Counted from the first letter of the stretch, positions 33,093 to 45,314 are shown. The stretch: DNA of 64,000 bases from Gnetum montanum (GCA_015680685.1 MNCI01004050.1:847966-911965), one strand, 5' to 3'. Notes: generated from the letters alone by a model not told the origin. Made by a program: numbers and translations.

Positions 33093-35166
33093 ATCTCCTC
33101 TTTTTTGGTGATATTCAAAACTTAAGAAAATTGGTTAGTGATCATACAAATATAACCATACTATTATCCCCATTTTTGAATAGTAGCAAGAAGGATAAGG
33201 CACATAAACTAGGGAGAGAGTATTCATAAAATTATAGTATAAAAATAAGCATAGTCAACAATCATGGTAGAGTCCCAAAAAAATTAGCAAGAAATAATAT
33301 CAATTAAAGAGCACACATTTTTTAGTACTAAGTTCCATGAGGAGTTGCCCTGAATTTATCAAGAACTAATCCAAGCCTTTCCAAGTGATACTCAAACTTA
33401 AAGCTTGAAGTGAAGTATAAGCCTTGAAGATCAAGTAACCTATCTCAAATGAATTATTAGTAGTTTATAGTACATGGTTCTTTTAATGCTCAAATATTCT
33501 TTTTCCTTTTAAAAAAACATCATCAAAAGAGTAAGGCATATCTTATATGATAAGGAAAATACATATTCACAATGTGAGATCAGTCATACCATATTTAAAT
33601 TCCTGAGCTAGGAAGTGCATCTCAAGGTAAACTACTCAAAGGATGTTTCAATCAAAATTGTGGATACTTTTCCAAAATCAAAATGATTGTGTGCTCACTC
33701 ATATTGGTGTAAGGAATAATATCACTATTTTAATTCTTTCATAAAGATATATGTAATTCTTACTTCAGCTTATTCTTGAATGTCAAATAGGTAGGCTAAT
33801 GATACATATGATTTGCTCTCATCAATTCAAGACAACGATCCACAACTAATAAAAAAAGAATAAAAAATGCATAATTTAATGATAAAGACCAAGTATAGAT
33901 AAATTAACCAATCTAATTGAAATAAATATCTCATTAAAACTTGTATCTTTATATTCAACCAGAAATTTGGAAAACATCAACACAAAGGATAAGGAAGTCA
34001 TAAAAACCATGCATATTTTGCTTTTTGTACAAGGCAATGTCACAAACATAACCATATTTAAAAAAAAAAATTATAATCATGCCAAAAAATATCAAAAATT
34101 TAAGCCATCCACTTAAAAGAAACAAAATACCTCTTGATGTCCTTACCTTGCTCATTTTGGATTATTTTGTTGTTTCAGTGTCTCTTGGTTAAATTCTCCA
34201 AAGACTCCCCCTACATTGGTGATCTCTAAGATGGTGATGGATAATGAGGAAAAGGTCCCCCCTAAACATGTTCTACTTATCTTGGGCTATTAATGTATAA
34301 ATGTTGTAAATCATAAATGCACTACAACTATAGGTCAACATTAAGATTAAATGTGAAAACTAAGACTTCCAACTAGTAATATTGATAGGAGTTTCCATAG
34401 ACTTGCCTTAAATAGCAAAAATATCCCAAAGTGCATGAGCTTAGAAGAAGATAATCATAATAAGTTCAAATTAAACATGACTAAAACCAATAAGATAATG
34501 ATCCAAAAGGAAATTAAAATGCCAGCTACACACATATTTTCATAGAACCAATTATGTCAAGCTCAAAAAATGAATGTAAGGAATGCTCTAAATAATGATT
34601 CCATCATTTTCAAGACACAAATAATTTTGGACATCAAATACCATATAAACTAGTAGGCAAAGAGATGTAAGCTTACCTTGACTTACCGTGCTTGTAGAGG
34701 AGAAGAGAAGATTAATGGAATTTGAGATGAGATCCCCTATCATGAAGTACATATTCATCCTTTTGTTCTCTCTCATTAGATTGTGTGTGTGATGTCTCTA
34801 TTTGTTCATTCTTTTTATGATAGAACCTTTGATCAGTTATTGCATTATTTTTAATTTTCCACTTGTCTTCATTCTAACTAATTGTCACCTGCATAATTTC
34901 CTTACCAAAGCCTTTTTAATAAGACCAAGTGTTAAACTTGTTTTGATCATCATGAATATAGTTAAGAGTTTGCTTATATCCAAAATTTTTACAAATAAAT
35001 AAAGTATTATCCTCATGATCAAAATTATCAAACCTGACTATGCTTGAGCTTGTACTTGAATTTTCATGTGTTGCTTCCTCTAAATTGCTTGGCTATTTTT
35101 TAGGACTCTCATCTTCTTAAACCATGCTACAATCCTTATTAAAAGAGGCTAGTTGTTGAATCTCAN
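33093..35166 (-). other. Internal region of copia-type element L1, no readable pol
   Basis: The first part after the 3' LTR is colinear with 40972-41100 of the sister element (ttaagaaaatgggttagt wording). The rest is AT-rich without readable protein on either strand. No reverse transcriptase or integrase motif was found, so the element looks non-autonomous. A single N is at 35166. Confidence 0.5.
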
Positions 35167-35629
35167 GTTTTAAAAAGTGAGTACGATAAACTCAAAATGA
35201 GAGAAGATGAAAAAATAAATGATTACTTCTCTAGAGCTAATGATCTTGTTGTAGCTATTAGAGGAATAGGAAAAGATCTACTTGAAAGTGATGTCATCAT
35301 AAAAATGAATAGAACTCTATAACCATAGTTAAGGCCAAATGTCATAGCTAGGAAGGAAATTAGAACTTTCTCAACATTGAAATTCAAAGAGCTTTAAAGT
35401 GCTCTCATTACTTATGAAATGAATCTTGTAAGTGAAGGAGCAATCGAAGAAAGACCTATTTCTTAAATACTACCTCCAAGGAGAAGGGATCAAATGAGCA
35501 TGATGAGGATAGAAGAGATGAAATTTCCCTTCTCTCAAGAAAACTACAATGATTACTTACAAGAAGAAACAAGGGAGCATCTCACAGATCCAATATTTTC
35601 AGAGGTAGAGACAAAGGTAAAAACTTTTT
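35167..35629 (+). pseudogene. Copia-type gag segment in flipped orientation, bounded by Ns
   Basis: Plus-strand translation reads SEYDKLKMREDEKINDYFSRANDLVVAIRG and onward. The sister element codes the same on the minus strand (44694-44921: SEYNKLKMREGEKIKDYFSRANDIV). LTRs and flanking gag of this element are minus-strand, so exactly this 463-bp piece is reversed. Single Ns sit at both edges (35166 and 35630). Either a misplaced assembly piece or a true inversion. The protein is the UBN2-type gag of copia-like elements. Confidence 0.85.
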
Positions 35630-35630
35630 N

Positions 35631-35961
35631 CGGTTGTTTTAAATCCTACTACCCTATTAAATTCAAATTCATTCAATGCACAATATAAAAAATTTTTTGC
35701 TTTTGAATCAAACAGGAACTTGTTCTTTTCCTCTTGTATTCATTTGTTACAAGGCTTGATAATGCTAGTGGAGCTATCGACAAGCAAAGTGTAGCATTTA
35801 AGAATTGACTCCATACTTTAAACTATATGGATTCAAAAAATCCTTACATTCCAGCTTTCTAGTAGGTGAAGTTAAAACCATTGAACATGGATAGATTGTT
35901 TGTAAGATGTCTCCCCCATTTTTTACTCTTGAAGTTGATGATGATAGAAAAGAGTACTAGG
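35631..35961 (-). pseudogene. Copia-type gag N-terminal part with an internal micro-inversion
   Basis: Outer parts match 45000-45060 and 45190-45300 of the sister gag on the minus strand. The middle, about 35687-35842, matches 45048-45180 only when reversed. Short inverted repeats (TTTTGAATC near 35700 and GATTCAAAA near 35830) lie at the edges and could have mediated the flip. Frame is lost. Confidence 0.75.
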
Positions 35962-35974
35962 CTTTGATACCACT
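35962..35974 (-). other. Primer binding site of copia-type element L1
   Basis: The minus strand reads AGTGGTATCAAAG directly after the LTR end CCACA, the tRNA-iMet type site of copia elements (TGGTATCAGAGC) with one change. It fixes the LTR at 35975 as the 5' LTR. Confidence 0.8.
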
Positions 35975-37238
35975 TGTGGATCATTGAACTTAAAATAGGA
36001 GGATGAATAAGTTCCCCAAATTAATACTTTTTCAAGCAAAACACACACACCAGATTTAATGTGGTTCCCCAGCTTGCGTAGTCCATATTAGAAGGATAGA
36101 TCGTAAGCACACCTTTGGACTTTACTACTTTCAAATGTGTTTTGAAGGATCCACACCCTATACAGTCTTCAAGCTCCACTATAGAGAGTTCTAACGCAAC
36201 ACTAACTACTCAACCTTGCAAGGTCATGTCATGCTTGAGATATGGTTTTTAGGCTTCCACAACCTTTACAATCTTAAGCATTTCTTTAGAGTGTTGTGAT
36301 GCAACACCAAAAACTCAATCCTGCAAGTTCCTAACAAGCTCAAGCAAGATGCCTTTCCACAATAAGCACATCAACCCCATAGGGCAATAAGGGAGAACAA
36401 TTACAAGGGAAAAATGCAACTTAGTTTACTTATCCTTGTAATTTGAGGCACACCACACTTTACAATGAACAAATGATGATACAATAAAGAGTAATAGAGA
36501 TTACAATGATTGACAAAATGATTATACAATGATTACACATAAGCTTGCACATTTCCCAATGCATATGATGTCTTCTTATAGATTCCATGTTTCTAAATCC
36601 ATCTTGGAACTCATGCAATAGCTAGGAAATGGTCATGAAATATGTCTTCTTTGTGCCTAAGATGTCTTTCTATTTTTTCCTTCTATTCTAAGAAGATGCC
36701 TTTGTCTAGGAAAGATGTATTTCTAAAATCTCCATTGTAGGAAGACATATTTGTCTGATGGGAGATGTCATGTTGAATTTGGCTTGCATTTTGTGAAGAT
36801 GTTTTTCTCTAGTAAAGATGTCTTTGCCTAAGGAAAGATGTCTGCTATTTCTTGAAGACATCTTTGTCTAACTTCACTCCAATTCTGCTAAGAAATCTAC
36901 TATTTCTTGGAGATGTCTTTCTTTAGATTCCTTTGCATGATGAATTCATCATTCCTGGTCCACAACCTTGATCTTTTGTGTGCTTTAACGATGAAAAATT
37001 TTCTTGTACAATATTTGATCCTCATCCATGTTCTTTGAAATTCTTGCATGTTTTTTTGAGACCTTGTGGATGACCTTCTCTTTTGAGCTTTAAACCAATT
37101 CATTTCTTGTCATCTTGTAGTATTTAGCTCATCTAGGTTTCCCATGTACATTTTCCTACAAACATAGTAACCACACAACCATGCAAACAACCTTTGACTC
37201 TAATTTACTTAACATTTTGACATACCAAAAGGTCAAAA
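35975..37238 (-). mobile_element. 5' LTR of copia-type element L1
   Basis: It is colinear with 31873-33092 over its length, and the primer site lies on its left. The minus-strand end is GATCCACA at 35975; the start near 37238 is degraded (GGTCAAAA for GGTCCACA). The AAGATGTCTT motif cluster is at 36640-36920. After it the protease-RT frame of the host chromovirus resumes. No clean target duplication is visible (actac before 31873, aatat after 37238). Confidence 0.8.
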
Positions 37239-37249
37239 AATATAACATT

Positions 37250-38830
37250 ATTCTAAGGATGGATTGATTGACACATTTGTAGAGTATCCTAGATTGTTAT
37301 CGTAAGACATTATCCTTAGTAGTAGACAAGTGTGTACAATTGATTATGCACATGAAGCCTTGCAAGATTAAGATAGACTTGGCTACATCAAGATCTTTTC
37401 ACTGTTTATTGTAGAAAGGTCATCCTTGCTTCACAATCTCTATGAATGAAATTTCTCCATAGCTAGGAATTGATCAAATCCTTATATCCCATAAGTTTTC
37501 TAACATCTTTTAGTTATAATTTCTAGGTTTGCCTCCTAGGAAAGAGGTAGAATTTTAGATTGATCTCAAACTTTTTACCGAACCTATCTGCAAAGCTTTG
37601 CATAGAATGTCACTTGTCAAATTAGTAGAACTCAAAGTTCAATTTTATGAATGTCTAGATAAAGTCTTGATTTATATAAGTGTATCTCCTTGGGGAGGTC
37701 TTGTCCTATTTGTCAAAAATAAGGATGGAAGCATGAGATTATGCATTAACTACCAATAATTAAATCAAGTGACAGTAAAGAAAAAGTATCCCTTGTCTCA
37801 CATAGATGATTTTTTTGACCAATTAAGGGAAGCTAAAGTATTTTCTAAGATATATTTGAAGTTAGGATATTACTAGGTTTGGATTAGAGAAGGTGATATT
37901 CCTAAGATAGCCTTCAAGGCTTGGTATGAACATTATGAGTTCTTAGTTCTACCATTTGGACTTACTAATGCTTTGAAGTGTTTATGCATCTCATGAATGG
38001 TGTCATGAGGTCATAGTTAGATCAATTTATCATTATTTTCATTAATTACATATTTGTATTTAGCATCAAATGACCTTCATGAGCATCATTTAATAATCTA
38101 CTTGCAAACAATTAGAAAACATCAACTCTATGGTCAACCTTCAAAGTATTCAATTTGGCATCGTGAGATCTAATTCTTAGGTCATGTCATATTAGAAGCA
38201 AGAATAGTAGTAGATCCTACTAAGATATCAATCATTAGGGATTATCCTATTTCTATAGATGTCAGAGAGGTGGGTAGCTTTATTATCTTGGTAGGTTATT
38301 ATTGAAGGTTCGTGGAGAACTTCTCTCACATCGCTTCACCTCTAACAAATCTATTAAGAAAGGACATTGGATTTCTATGGGATCCTCATTGTTAGGCTAA
38401 TTCTGAGAAGCTCATGAATAGATTGACATGAACTTTGATCTTGGTTACACCTACCCTAGGTGAACCCTATTATGTATGCACACATGCATCAAGAGAAGGG
38501 TATGGATGTGTCCTTATGAAGAAGGATAAGGTGATAACATATGCCTTAAGATCACTGAAGCCGTATGAGTTACACTATCCCACTGATGATCTTGAGTTGG
38601 AAGCAATGGTATTTGCCTTAAAGGTTTGGTATCACTATCTCTTTAAAGAGAAATTAACCATTTGGATTGATCATAAAGGACTCTAATATGTAATGAATCA
38701 ACCATAGTTGAAACTACAATAATGATGATGAGTAGAGTTATTAGTTAATTTTGACTTTACCATCTAGTACTAACTAGGCAAAAGCAATGTGGTTGTAGAT
38801 GCCTTAAGTCAAGTGGCTAGTAAACATTAT
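37250..38830 (+). pseudogene. Chromovirus reverse transcriptase-RNase H
   Basis: Plus-strand RT blocks in order: [75 protein letters not shown], then at 38028-38052 IIIFINYIFVFS, where the catalytic YVDD box reads INYI (both Asp lost), and FLGHVI. RNase H (38435-38686) reads THASREGYGCVLM with the first catalytic Asp changed to His, EAMVFALKVWYHYL with Glu kept, and DHKGL. At least four stops. Typical Tekay/Del wording. Confidence 0.9.
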
Positions 38831-40225
38831 AGCCTTGTGATCTAGTTTGATGTGCCAAAAGATATCTGTGTAGAGTAGGGACATGATCCCTTATGCATTC
38901 AGCTTAAGGGATATAGTGATTCCTTAGGCATAGTGGATGCATTATGACTACTTTGTCCAAAAAATTGGGTATGTGTACCTATTTTCTTGTGAAAACATTT
39001 GCTAGAGGAGGATCACCTTAGTTGACTTCAAATATACCAAATGTTAAAGAAGTTGTACTACTGGTTAGGAATGAAGAAGCAATTTGAAGAACTTGTAGTA
39101 AAGTGCTTAATCTATCAACAAGTTAAGTTAGATCATCAATGACTAGATGACTACTTGTACCCTCACACAATTCTAGAGTTGAAGTGGGAGGTAACTGATA
39201 TGGATTTCATTACTAGATTTCCTTGTACAAAGGGTGGTAAGGATGCTATTCTTGTGGTTCTCAACTTCTTAACAAAGTTTGCTTACTTTCTTACTATAAA
39301 GACTATAGCTAGTGATAAGGATGTGACACTAATATTTATTGCAAGGATTGTTTGAATGCATGGCATTATTGCCAAGTTGGTGTCAAATCGTGATGCCAAA
39401 TTCATGTTTTGATTTTGGAAAATTTTTATGACAAACCTAGGCAATAGGCTAGGCTTGAGTTTATCATATCATCCTCAAATAGTTGGAAAGGTTGAATGGG
39501 TTAACTAGATGTTAGAAGACATGCTTTAAGCATGCACTATATAGTTTTTAGACTCTTGGAATAGTTTGTTACCATTAGCAGAGTTTTCCTATAACAATAG
39601 CTACCATGTAAGTTTGACGATAGCACCATATGAGATCTTGCATGGTAGACCTTGTAGAACATCATTATGTTAGGATGCAATTGAAGATAGAAAACATATT
39701 AACTTTGACACTATCCTTCCAACCACATAGCAAATAAAGATAATTTGAGAGTGGCTAAAGGCTGATCAAGATCATTAAGTGACTAATGCAAATTGTAGAA
39801 GGAGGCCTCTTAAGTTTGTAGTAGGAGACAAGGTGTTCACTCAAATATCTCCATTGAAGGGCTTGATGCACTTCAAGTGGAAGCACTTCATTACATTGGT
39901 CCTTTAATATTTTGTAGTGTATCAAAGAGGTGGGATATTGAGTGAGTTTGCCACCACAACTCTCTAGCATGCATGATGTATTTCACGTATCTATCTTGCA
40001 ATGTTATATTCTCGCTGAAAGCCATGTAGTATATTGGTCTAAAGCGCAACTTTAGACTAATGCATCCCATGTTTAATGTCCAATTAAAATTATACATCAC
40101 ATCGTACGTCAACTGCATAATAAATTAGTCCTAATGGTGAAGGTTTTATGTAGTCATCATTATTCTCAAGAATCAACTTGGAAACTTGAGTCTAATATGT
40201 ATGAAACCCATCTTGAAATCTTCTA
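38831..40225 (+). pseudogene. Chromovirus integrase with chromodomain-like C-terminus
   Basis: Plus-strand core: WEVTDMDFITRFPCTKGGKDAI, VSNRDAKF and GKVEWVN hold the catalytic Asp, Asp and Glu (39155-39500), all kept. Then SYHVSLTIAPYEILHGRPCR. The C-terminus (about 40135-40230) reads LVKVLCSHHYSQESTWKLESNMYETHLEIF, the pattern of the chromodomain-type tail VKVLW-N--EEATWE-E--M---YP-LF. That tail would direct insertion into heterochromatin. Stops break it. Confidence 0.85.
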
Positions 40226-40237
40226 AGAGAAATATTC

Positions 40238-40252
40238 TTAAGCGGGGGATAA
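40238..40252 (+). other. Polypurine tract of the chromovirus
   Basis: TTAAGCGGGGGATAA precedes the 3' LTR start TGTAACAACCC at 40253. This is the usual place of the plus-strand primer. Confidence 0.75.
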
Positions 40253-40310
40253 TGTAACAACCCATATTATAGTAAAGGTTGTAGAATGATTGAGGATGGC
40301 TAATAATATT
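40253..40310 (+). mobile_element. 3' LTR of the chromovirus, first part
   Basis: TGTAACAACCCATATTATAG and the following bases match 27183-27245. It is interrupted at 40311 by the copia-type element L3; the rest continues at 46425. ATATT (40306-40310) and GTATT (46425-46429) are the target duplication with one A/G change. Confidence 0.9.
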
Positions 40311-40971
40311 TGTGGATTAGTGAATTAATAAGGGGGGATGAATAAGTTTCCCAAATTCAAATTCTTTGAACAAAGCACACACATAATATTTAACGTGATT
40401 CACCAAATTTGGTAGTCTACACTTTAGGATAGTTATCAAGCACACCTTCAAACTTTGTTACTCTCAAATGTGGTTTGAAGGGTACCACACCCAATGGAAA
40501 TTGTATCTTCTTATAGTCACCATGTTTCTAAATCCATCTTGAAACTTGTGCAACAACTAGCTAATGACCATGGAGAACATCTTCTTTATGGCTAAGATGT
40601 CTTTCTACATTTGTTATCCATTCTAGGAAGACATATTTTTTTGGTGAAAGATGTCTTTCTAAAACTGGCTTGCATTCTATAAAGACATCTTTTTCTAGGG
40701 AAAGATGTCTTTGATTGATGAAAGACATCTGCTATTTTTCAAAGACGTTTTCCTTAGTGTTGCTTTTAATTCTACCAAGATGTCTACTATTTCTTGAAGA
40801 CATCTTCTTCACCTTCCTTTGCATGATTAATTCTTCATTCCTTGTTCATGTTCATCAAACTTCCGTAAACCTTCTTGTCTTGATCCAAGTTTTCTTTTCT
40901 TACATACACAACCACACAAAAAACATTATTCTTCATTTTTCTTAATGTTTTGACATACCAAAAGATTCACA
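40311..40971 (-). mobile_element. 3' LTR of copia-type element L3, with internal deletion
   Basis: Minus-strand start TGTGAATCTTTTGGTATG at 40971, end CTAATCCACA at 40311. A purine tract AAAAAAGGGGGAGAT lies on the right (40972-40988). Compared with 45315-46424 it lacks about 450 bp around 40500. AAGATGTCTT-type motifs occupy 40590-40810. Confidence 0.85.
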
Positions 40972-41448
40972 ATCTCCCCCTTTTTTGTAATGTGAAAAAC
41001 TTAAGAAAATGGGTTAGTCTTGTCCCAATACATGATACTATATAAGCTACTTCTCCCTCTTTTTAGACATAACCAAAAAGATGAAAGCATATAACTAAAA
41101 TGCATAGAAATATACCAAGTAAACCATTAAGAAATATAAATTCCAATGGCAGTCATGGATATGGATAAGCATGAAGGTTCTATAGTATGTAAAATAATGC
41201 AAATGCAAAAGTAAATAGCAAAGGTATACAATGAGAATAAGGGAAAATATACCATCTGTCCATAACTCATCCACAAGTTGTTACATACAAAACTATCCAT
41301 AATCACCCATAATCACATCAAATTACAAGTGTTTACAACTGTCATATCACATATATGCAAAGGTCAAAAATCACATATGTGAGAACAAAAAATATCTTCT
41401 CCTTTTTTAGCATCAACAAAAGGAGAGAGAAAACAATCACCTAAGGTT

Positions 41449-43003
41449 TCATTCACTAACCTCAGTTTCATCCTTAGACTCTGAATCCTCTAATGCTCTA
41501 AATGGATGATAAGTCTCCTCATCATCATCACTGCTAGTGTTGGGATGGTTTGATCTCTATGTATCCTCATTAAAGGACTTAACCTACTAACTAGGAGCTC
41601 ATCTAGGATGAAGCTTCACTTGAAACTAAGAGGAAGCTAGTGGAGCTAATGAAGCTGGAGGCTACTATACTAGTATCCATTGGTATGTGGTTCCAAAGAT
41701 GCTTTTCATAGCCTATTGCTCAAAAGTACTAGGAGCATCAATAGAGGAAGGAGCAGGAGGTATTGGATCATGATGCTCTGGCTGCTACATGGAAGTATGA
41801 TACTTCTCCTGGCCACTAGTTGGGGCTACCTCTAGCTCTAACTCTAACTCCATCCCTAAATCATATGTATGTGAAAGTCTAGTTGCTAAAGAATGCCTCA
41901 ATGGTGCAAGTACATCCTCCTCTTTGTCAGAAATAGGAGTAGTAACCTCCTCAAACATCTGCTCATCGGAGGGAGGTGGAATTTTGCTACATCCAAACTC
42001 TTCTACAAGTAAGAGAGGTTCCTTCCAAGCTTCCTAATGGCTCATGCAAAGGGCCAAAGAAGCTTCTTTAGTGATGAAATGATTTAAGGACTGATGGATT
42101 TCAATATTTTTAACTATGGAGATGCTTCCTTCTTTTGTTTTTGAGGTTTGCTTCTTTTACAGGGCAACTACCTCTCTTCTCAACATACTTGTTAAGACTC
42201 CTCATGCTTTTCAATAAAGGAAACTCTAGAATAGGTACACCTCTTTGTCAAATCAATAGATTAATGAGTTAGGGGTGCTTAATGATTCTCTCCTTAGCAT
42301 AGAAACTCAAAATATCTTAGTAAAGAGTATGCCATAGATCCAATGGCAAAACCATAAGAAGAAAATAGAGCATAAAACCCTGGGGTGGTAGCAGATAACT
42401 ATAACTATCTCTTTTCACCATGATTTTATATAGAACAATAAGAGATAGGGTGGAGGTATCAAGAGTCATCTTGCTTCTCTCAATATGGCCCCTATCAAAA
42501 AAAATTTCTCTACCAAAGAATACATCACAGAATTCATCGTGTCTTATGGGAATTATACCATTTGTGTAAATTTCATGCATCATATCAATGGTTACCCATA
42601 AGACATTAAGACTAGAAATACCCAAAATTACATTCACAACTTGGGGAGAGACCTCAACAATAATTCTTCCAATCATTGATGTGAATGCCCAAAAAATAGC
42701 ATAAAAAACAATGATATTACAATAAAACTCTCTAATCAACACCTCAAGAATTGAAAAATTCATTGTAATGAAAGTATTCTAGCTCAAAAGATTGAAATAA
42801 TTTAGTAGGGCTTGTTGTCTATGAGTTGAAAAAGCAAGGGAATGTTTAGAAATAATAGTAGTCATTCGAGTTACCTCAAACCTATGCTATGCACTTGTGT
42901 TGCAAAACTGAGGCATGTAAGAGGGAGGTGCACTACTAAAACTTCCATTTGAACACTTCTTGGGTGGATTTCTAGACGTTCCTATCTTCTTGTGAGACAT
43001 CTT
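41449..43003 (-). pseudogene. 3' ORF of the copia-type element (plant transposon-protein-like)
   Basis: The minus-strand start is ATG at 43001-43003 (MSHKKIGTSRNPPKKC), and the stop is at 41449-41451 after an acidic end (SSDDDEETY, SKDETEVSE). The core at 42317-42763 reads VLIREFYCNIIVF, GRIIVEVSPQVVNVILGI, HDEFCDVFFGRE and MLYFLLMVLPLDL. This is the pattern of plant proteins annotated as putative plant transposon protein (PF20167 by memory): LVREFYAN, V-V-P--I--ILGI, ARFLYALL-GL-IDL. About 518 codons before decay, with a few stops. It takes the place of pol in this element. Function unknown; the pair with gag implies a non-autonomous element. Confidence 0.7.
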
Positions 43004-43124
43004 TGACAAAATTGTTGCAAAATTGTTGCAAATGATGGAGCCCTTGTAGATCAGAAGGAATACAGCAAAAATGGAAGTTTTATCTTTTAAAGTGGTTGCA
43101 AAAAAGGGCTTCAAATGAAAAAGA

Positions 43125-43310
43125 AGACATATTTTATAGAACAAATATGTCTTTCCCACATTCAAAATTCATAGTAGACATCTTTCATGCATAGTAGACA
43201 TATTGCTTATGACACACAAAATTTCAAAGAGACATCTTTGCTTATTAGAAGATGTCTTTCAAGAGATGTCTTTCATATTTGAAAAATGTCTTTGCCAAAC
43301 TTAGGATAAT
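43125..43310 (-). promoter_or_regulatory. Probable internal promoter of the copia 3' ORF, AAGATGTCTT type
   Basis: On the minus strand, AAAGACATCTC, AAAGACATCTTC, AAAGATGTCTC, AAAGATGTCTAC and AAAGACATATT follow each other between about 43305 and 43145. A TATA box TTCTATAAAATATG follows at about 43128-43141, and the ORF starts at 43003. The same motif cluster marks U3 of this element's LTRs (46020-46260). Seen: motif sharing. Inferred: promoter. Confidence 0.55.
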
Positions 43311-43689
43311 GTTGGGAATGGCTACCAAAAAACTATAGTCTTAATGAAAGCTTGTAAAAAAAAACTTACACTTACTTACCTACTATACTATCAAAGAATA
43401 ATGATGTTTAGAGGGCTAGAGAATGAGTTTCTTCTTTTGAGGATTATCTCTTTAAAAGAACCTTTCTAATGTCCAAAGCTTGGCTTTATCTTATGAATTT
43501 ACTTGTGAGGATGTCTTGATTTCTCCATTCCTACCATTTAATTCTTAATTCCTTCCTAATTACTTTGGTCTATTTAATTGACATCTGATCTTCCTTATGA
43601 TACTACACAAAGTCCTTTCTTAGTGCACTTTGATAAGACCAAGGAGTCCTATGATATGACCAATTATTTATATGGTAATATTTAAGATT

Positions 43690-45259
43690 GAAATCCCATT
43701 TTTTATGTCCTAACTTGTGATAATAATAACACCTAATGCTCCTATGGTACTATTAGTGATTGGGATAATCAAACCTTTTAAGACCTTTTTGAGATATGGG
43801 TGCTTCCTCTAATTTTGATGTGCTAGCTTTCTCTTTTGAAGGATCATTTGATTTGGATGTGTTTGTAGGTGATGATTGCTCTTGAGTACATCATCCTAGA
43901 CCACTCTTATCATGTGAACTTCTTTCTTGTCCTAGGATCATTGAAAGGGATTCCTTTCCATTTTCCAACCTCTCATTTATTAATTTAATGTTCACAACTT
44001 CCGCTTTCTCTTGTTCTAAAGATGAGGTTAGCTTTTTATTCTTAGCCCTTAGGTCTAAGAGTTGTTTGGTAAGATCAAAAATAGTTAAATTTAACAATGA
44101 TATTTCTTGATCTTTGAACTTGACTTGTTTATTTAAGTTAGTGCAAAGACTTTGCAATGACAGAAGTTCATTGCATAAAAGATCAAACCTTTCATCATCA
44201 TTAAGATCATCATGTGATGAATCAACATGATCATCAGTGAGGGTCATGTAGATGAGATGAGAATTTTTTACATCATCCTTCACTTCTTCCTCACTCTACT
44301 CCCCATCATCTTAACTTGTATAGAAGTTGGTCTTTTTTACTTCTTCAATGGACTTGTTCTTGGGAAAAAACCTATTATTACTAGGATATTCGGAGGTCAT
44401 ATGGCCTCTTCCTTCTCAAATCCAACATTCTATAAAAGAGAAATCTAAATTACAATTTAAAAATTCTTAGCTCTTTCTTTACCTTTGAATTAATTAAATC
44501 TCTACTAATATGTTCCTTTATTTCTCATAGTTATCAATCATTATAGCTTCCTAGTGAGAAATGCAATCTCATCTTCATTGCCCTCATCATGCTCGTTGAG
44601 CTCTTTCTCCTTGGAGATGATCTTCAAGGTAATGGATCTTTATTTGATAACTCCTTCTCTTAAGAGATTCATTTCATAAGCAATGAGAAAACTTTAAATC
44701 TCTTTAAATTTCAAAGTTGATAAGTCTCTGATTTCTTCCATGGCCATGACCTTAGGTCTAAACTCTAGTTGAAGAGTTCTAATCATTTTAATGATCACAT
44801 CATTTTTGGGCAAGTCTTTACCCATACCTCTAATGGATACAACAATATCATTGGCTCTAGAGAAGTAATCTTTTATCTTTTCACCTTCTCTCATTTTTAG
44901 CTTATTGTATTCACTTTTCACTTTACAAGACTAACAATTTATATTGTTTAACAATAGAGGTACCTTCATATGTATCTTCTAGAATTTTCCAAATTTCTCT
45001 GGTTGTTTTACATCTTGCTACTCTATTAAATTTAGATTCATTTAAAGCACAATAGTTTGGGAGTCAATCCTTAATGGCTACACTCTACTTGTCGATAGCT
45101 CCACTAGCATAATCAAGCCTTCCAATAGATGGACACAAGCAGAGAAAGATAAGTTCATGTTTGATTTTAGAGCAAAGAACCCTTACATTCTATCTTTCTC
45201 ATAGGTCAATTCAAAAATCAATCAAACATGGATGGCTTTGTGTAGGATGTCCCCTCCAT
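43690..45259 (-). pseudogene. Copia-type gag (UBN2 type) with coiled coil and zinc-knuckle remnant
   Basis: The minus-strand start is ATG at 45257-45259 (MEGTSYTKPSMF), typical of this gag family. It continues with ALNESKFNRVARCKTTREIWKILEDTYEGTS, then 44694-44921 (SEYNKLKMREGEKIKDYFSRANDIVVSIRGMG and onward). A coiled-coil block follows at 43891-44283 (LCNELLSLQSLCTNLNKQVKFKDQEISLLNL and onward), then CYYYHKLGHKKWD near 43700-43735, a CCHC knuckle with the second and last Cys replaced. Gag would form the particle. No protease, integrase or RT follows; the next ORF is the 3' ORF. Confidence 0.85.
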
Positions 45260-45299
45260 TGTTCACTCTTAAAGTTGATGATGACAAAGAAGAGTACCA

Positions 45300-45314
45300 A
45301 GATTTGATATCACT
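45300..45314 (-). other. Primer binding site of copia-type element L3
   Basis: The minus strand reads AGTGATATCAAATC next to the LTR end, the same place and wording as at 35962-35974, with decay. Confidence 0.7.
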
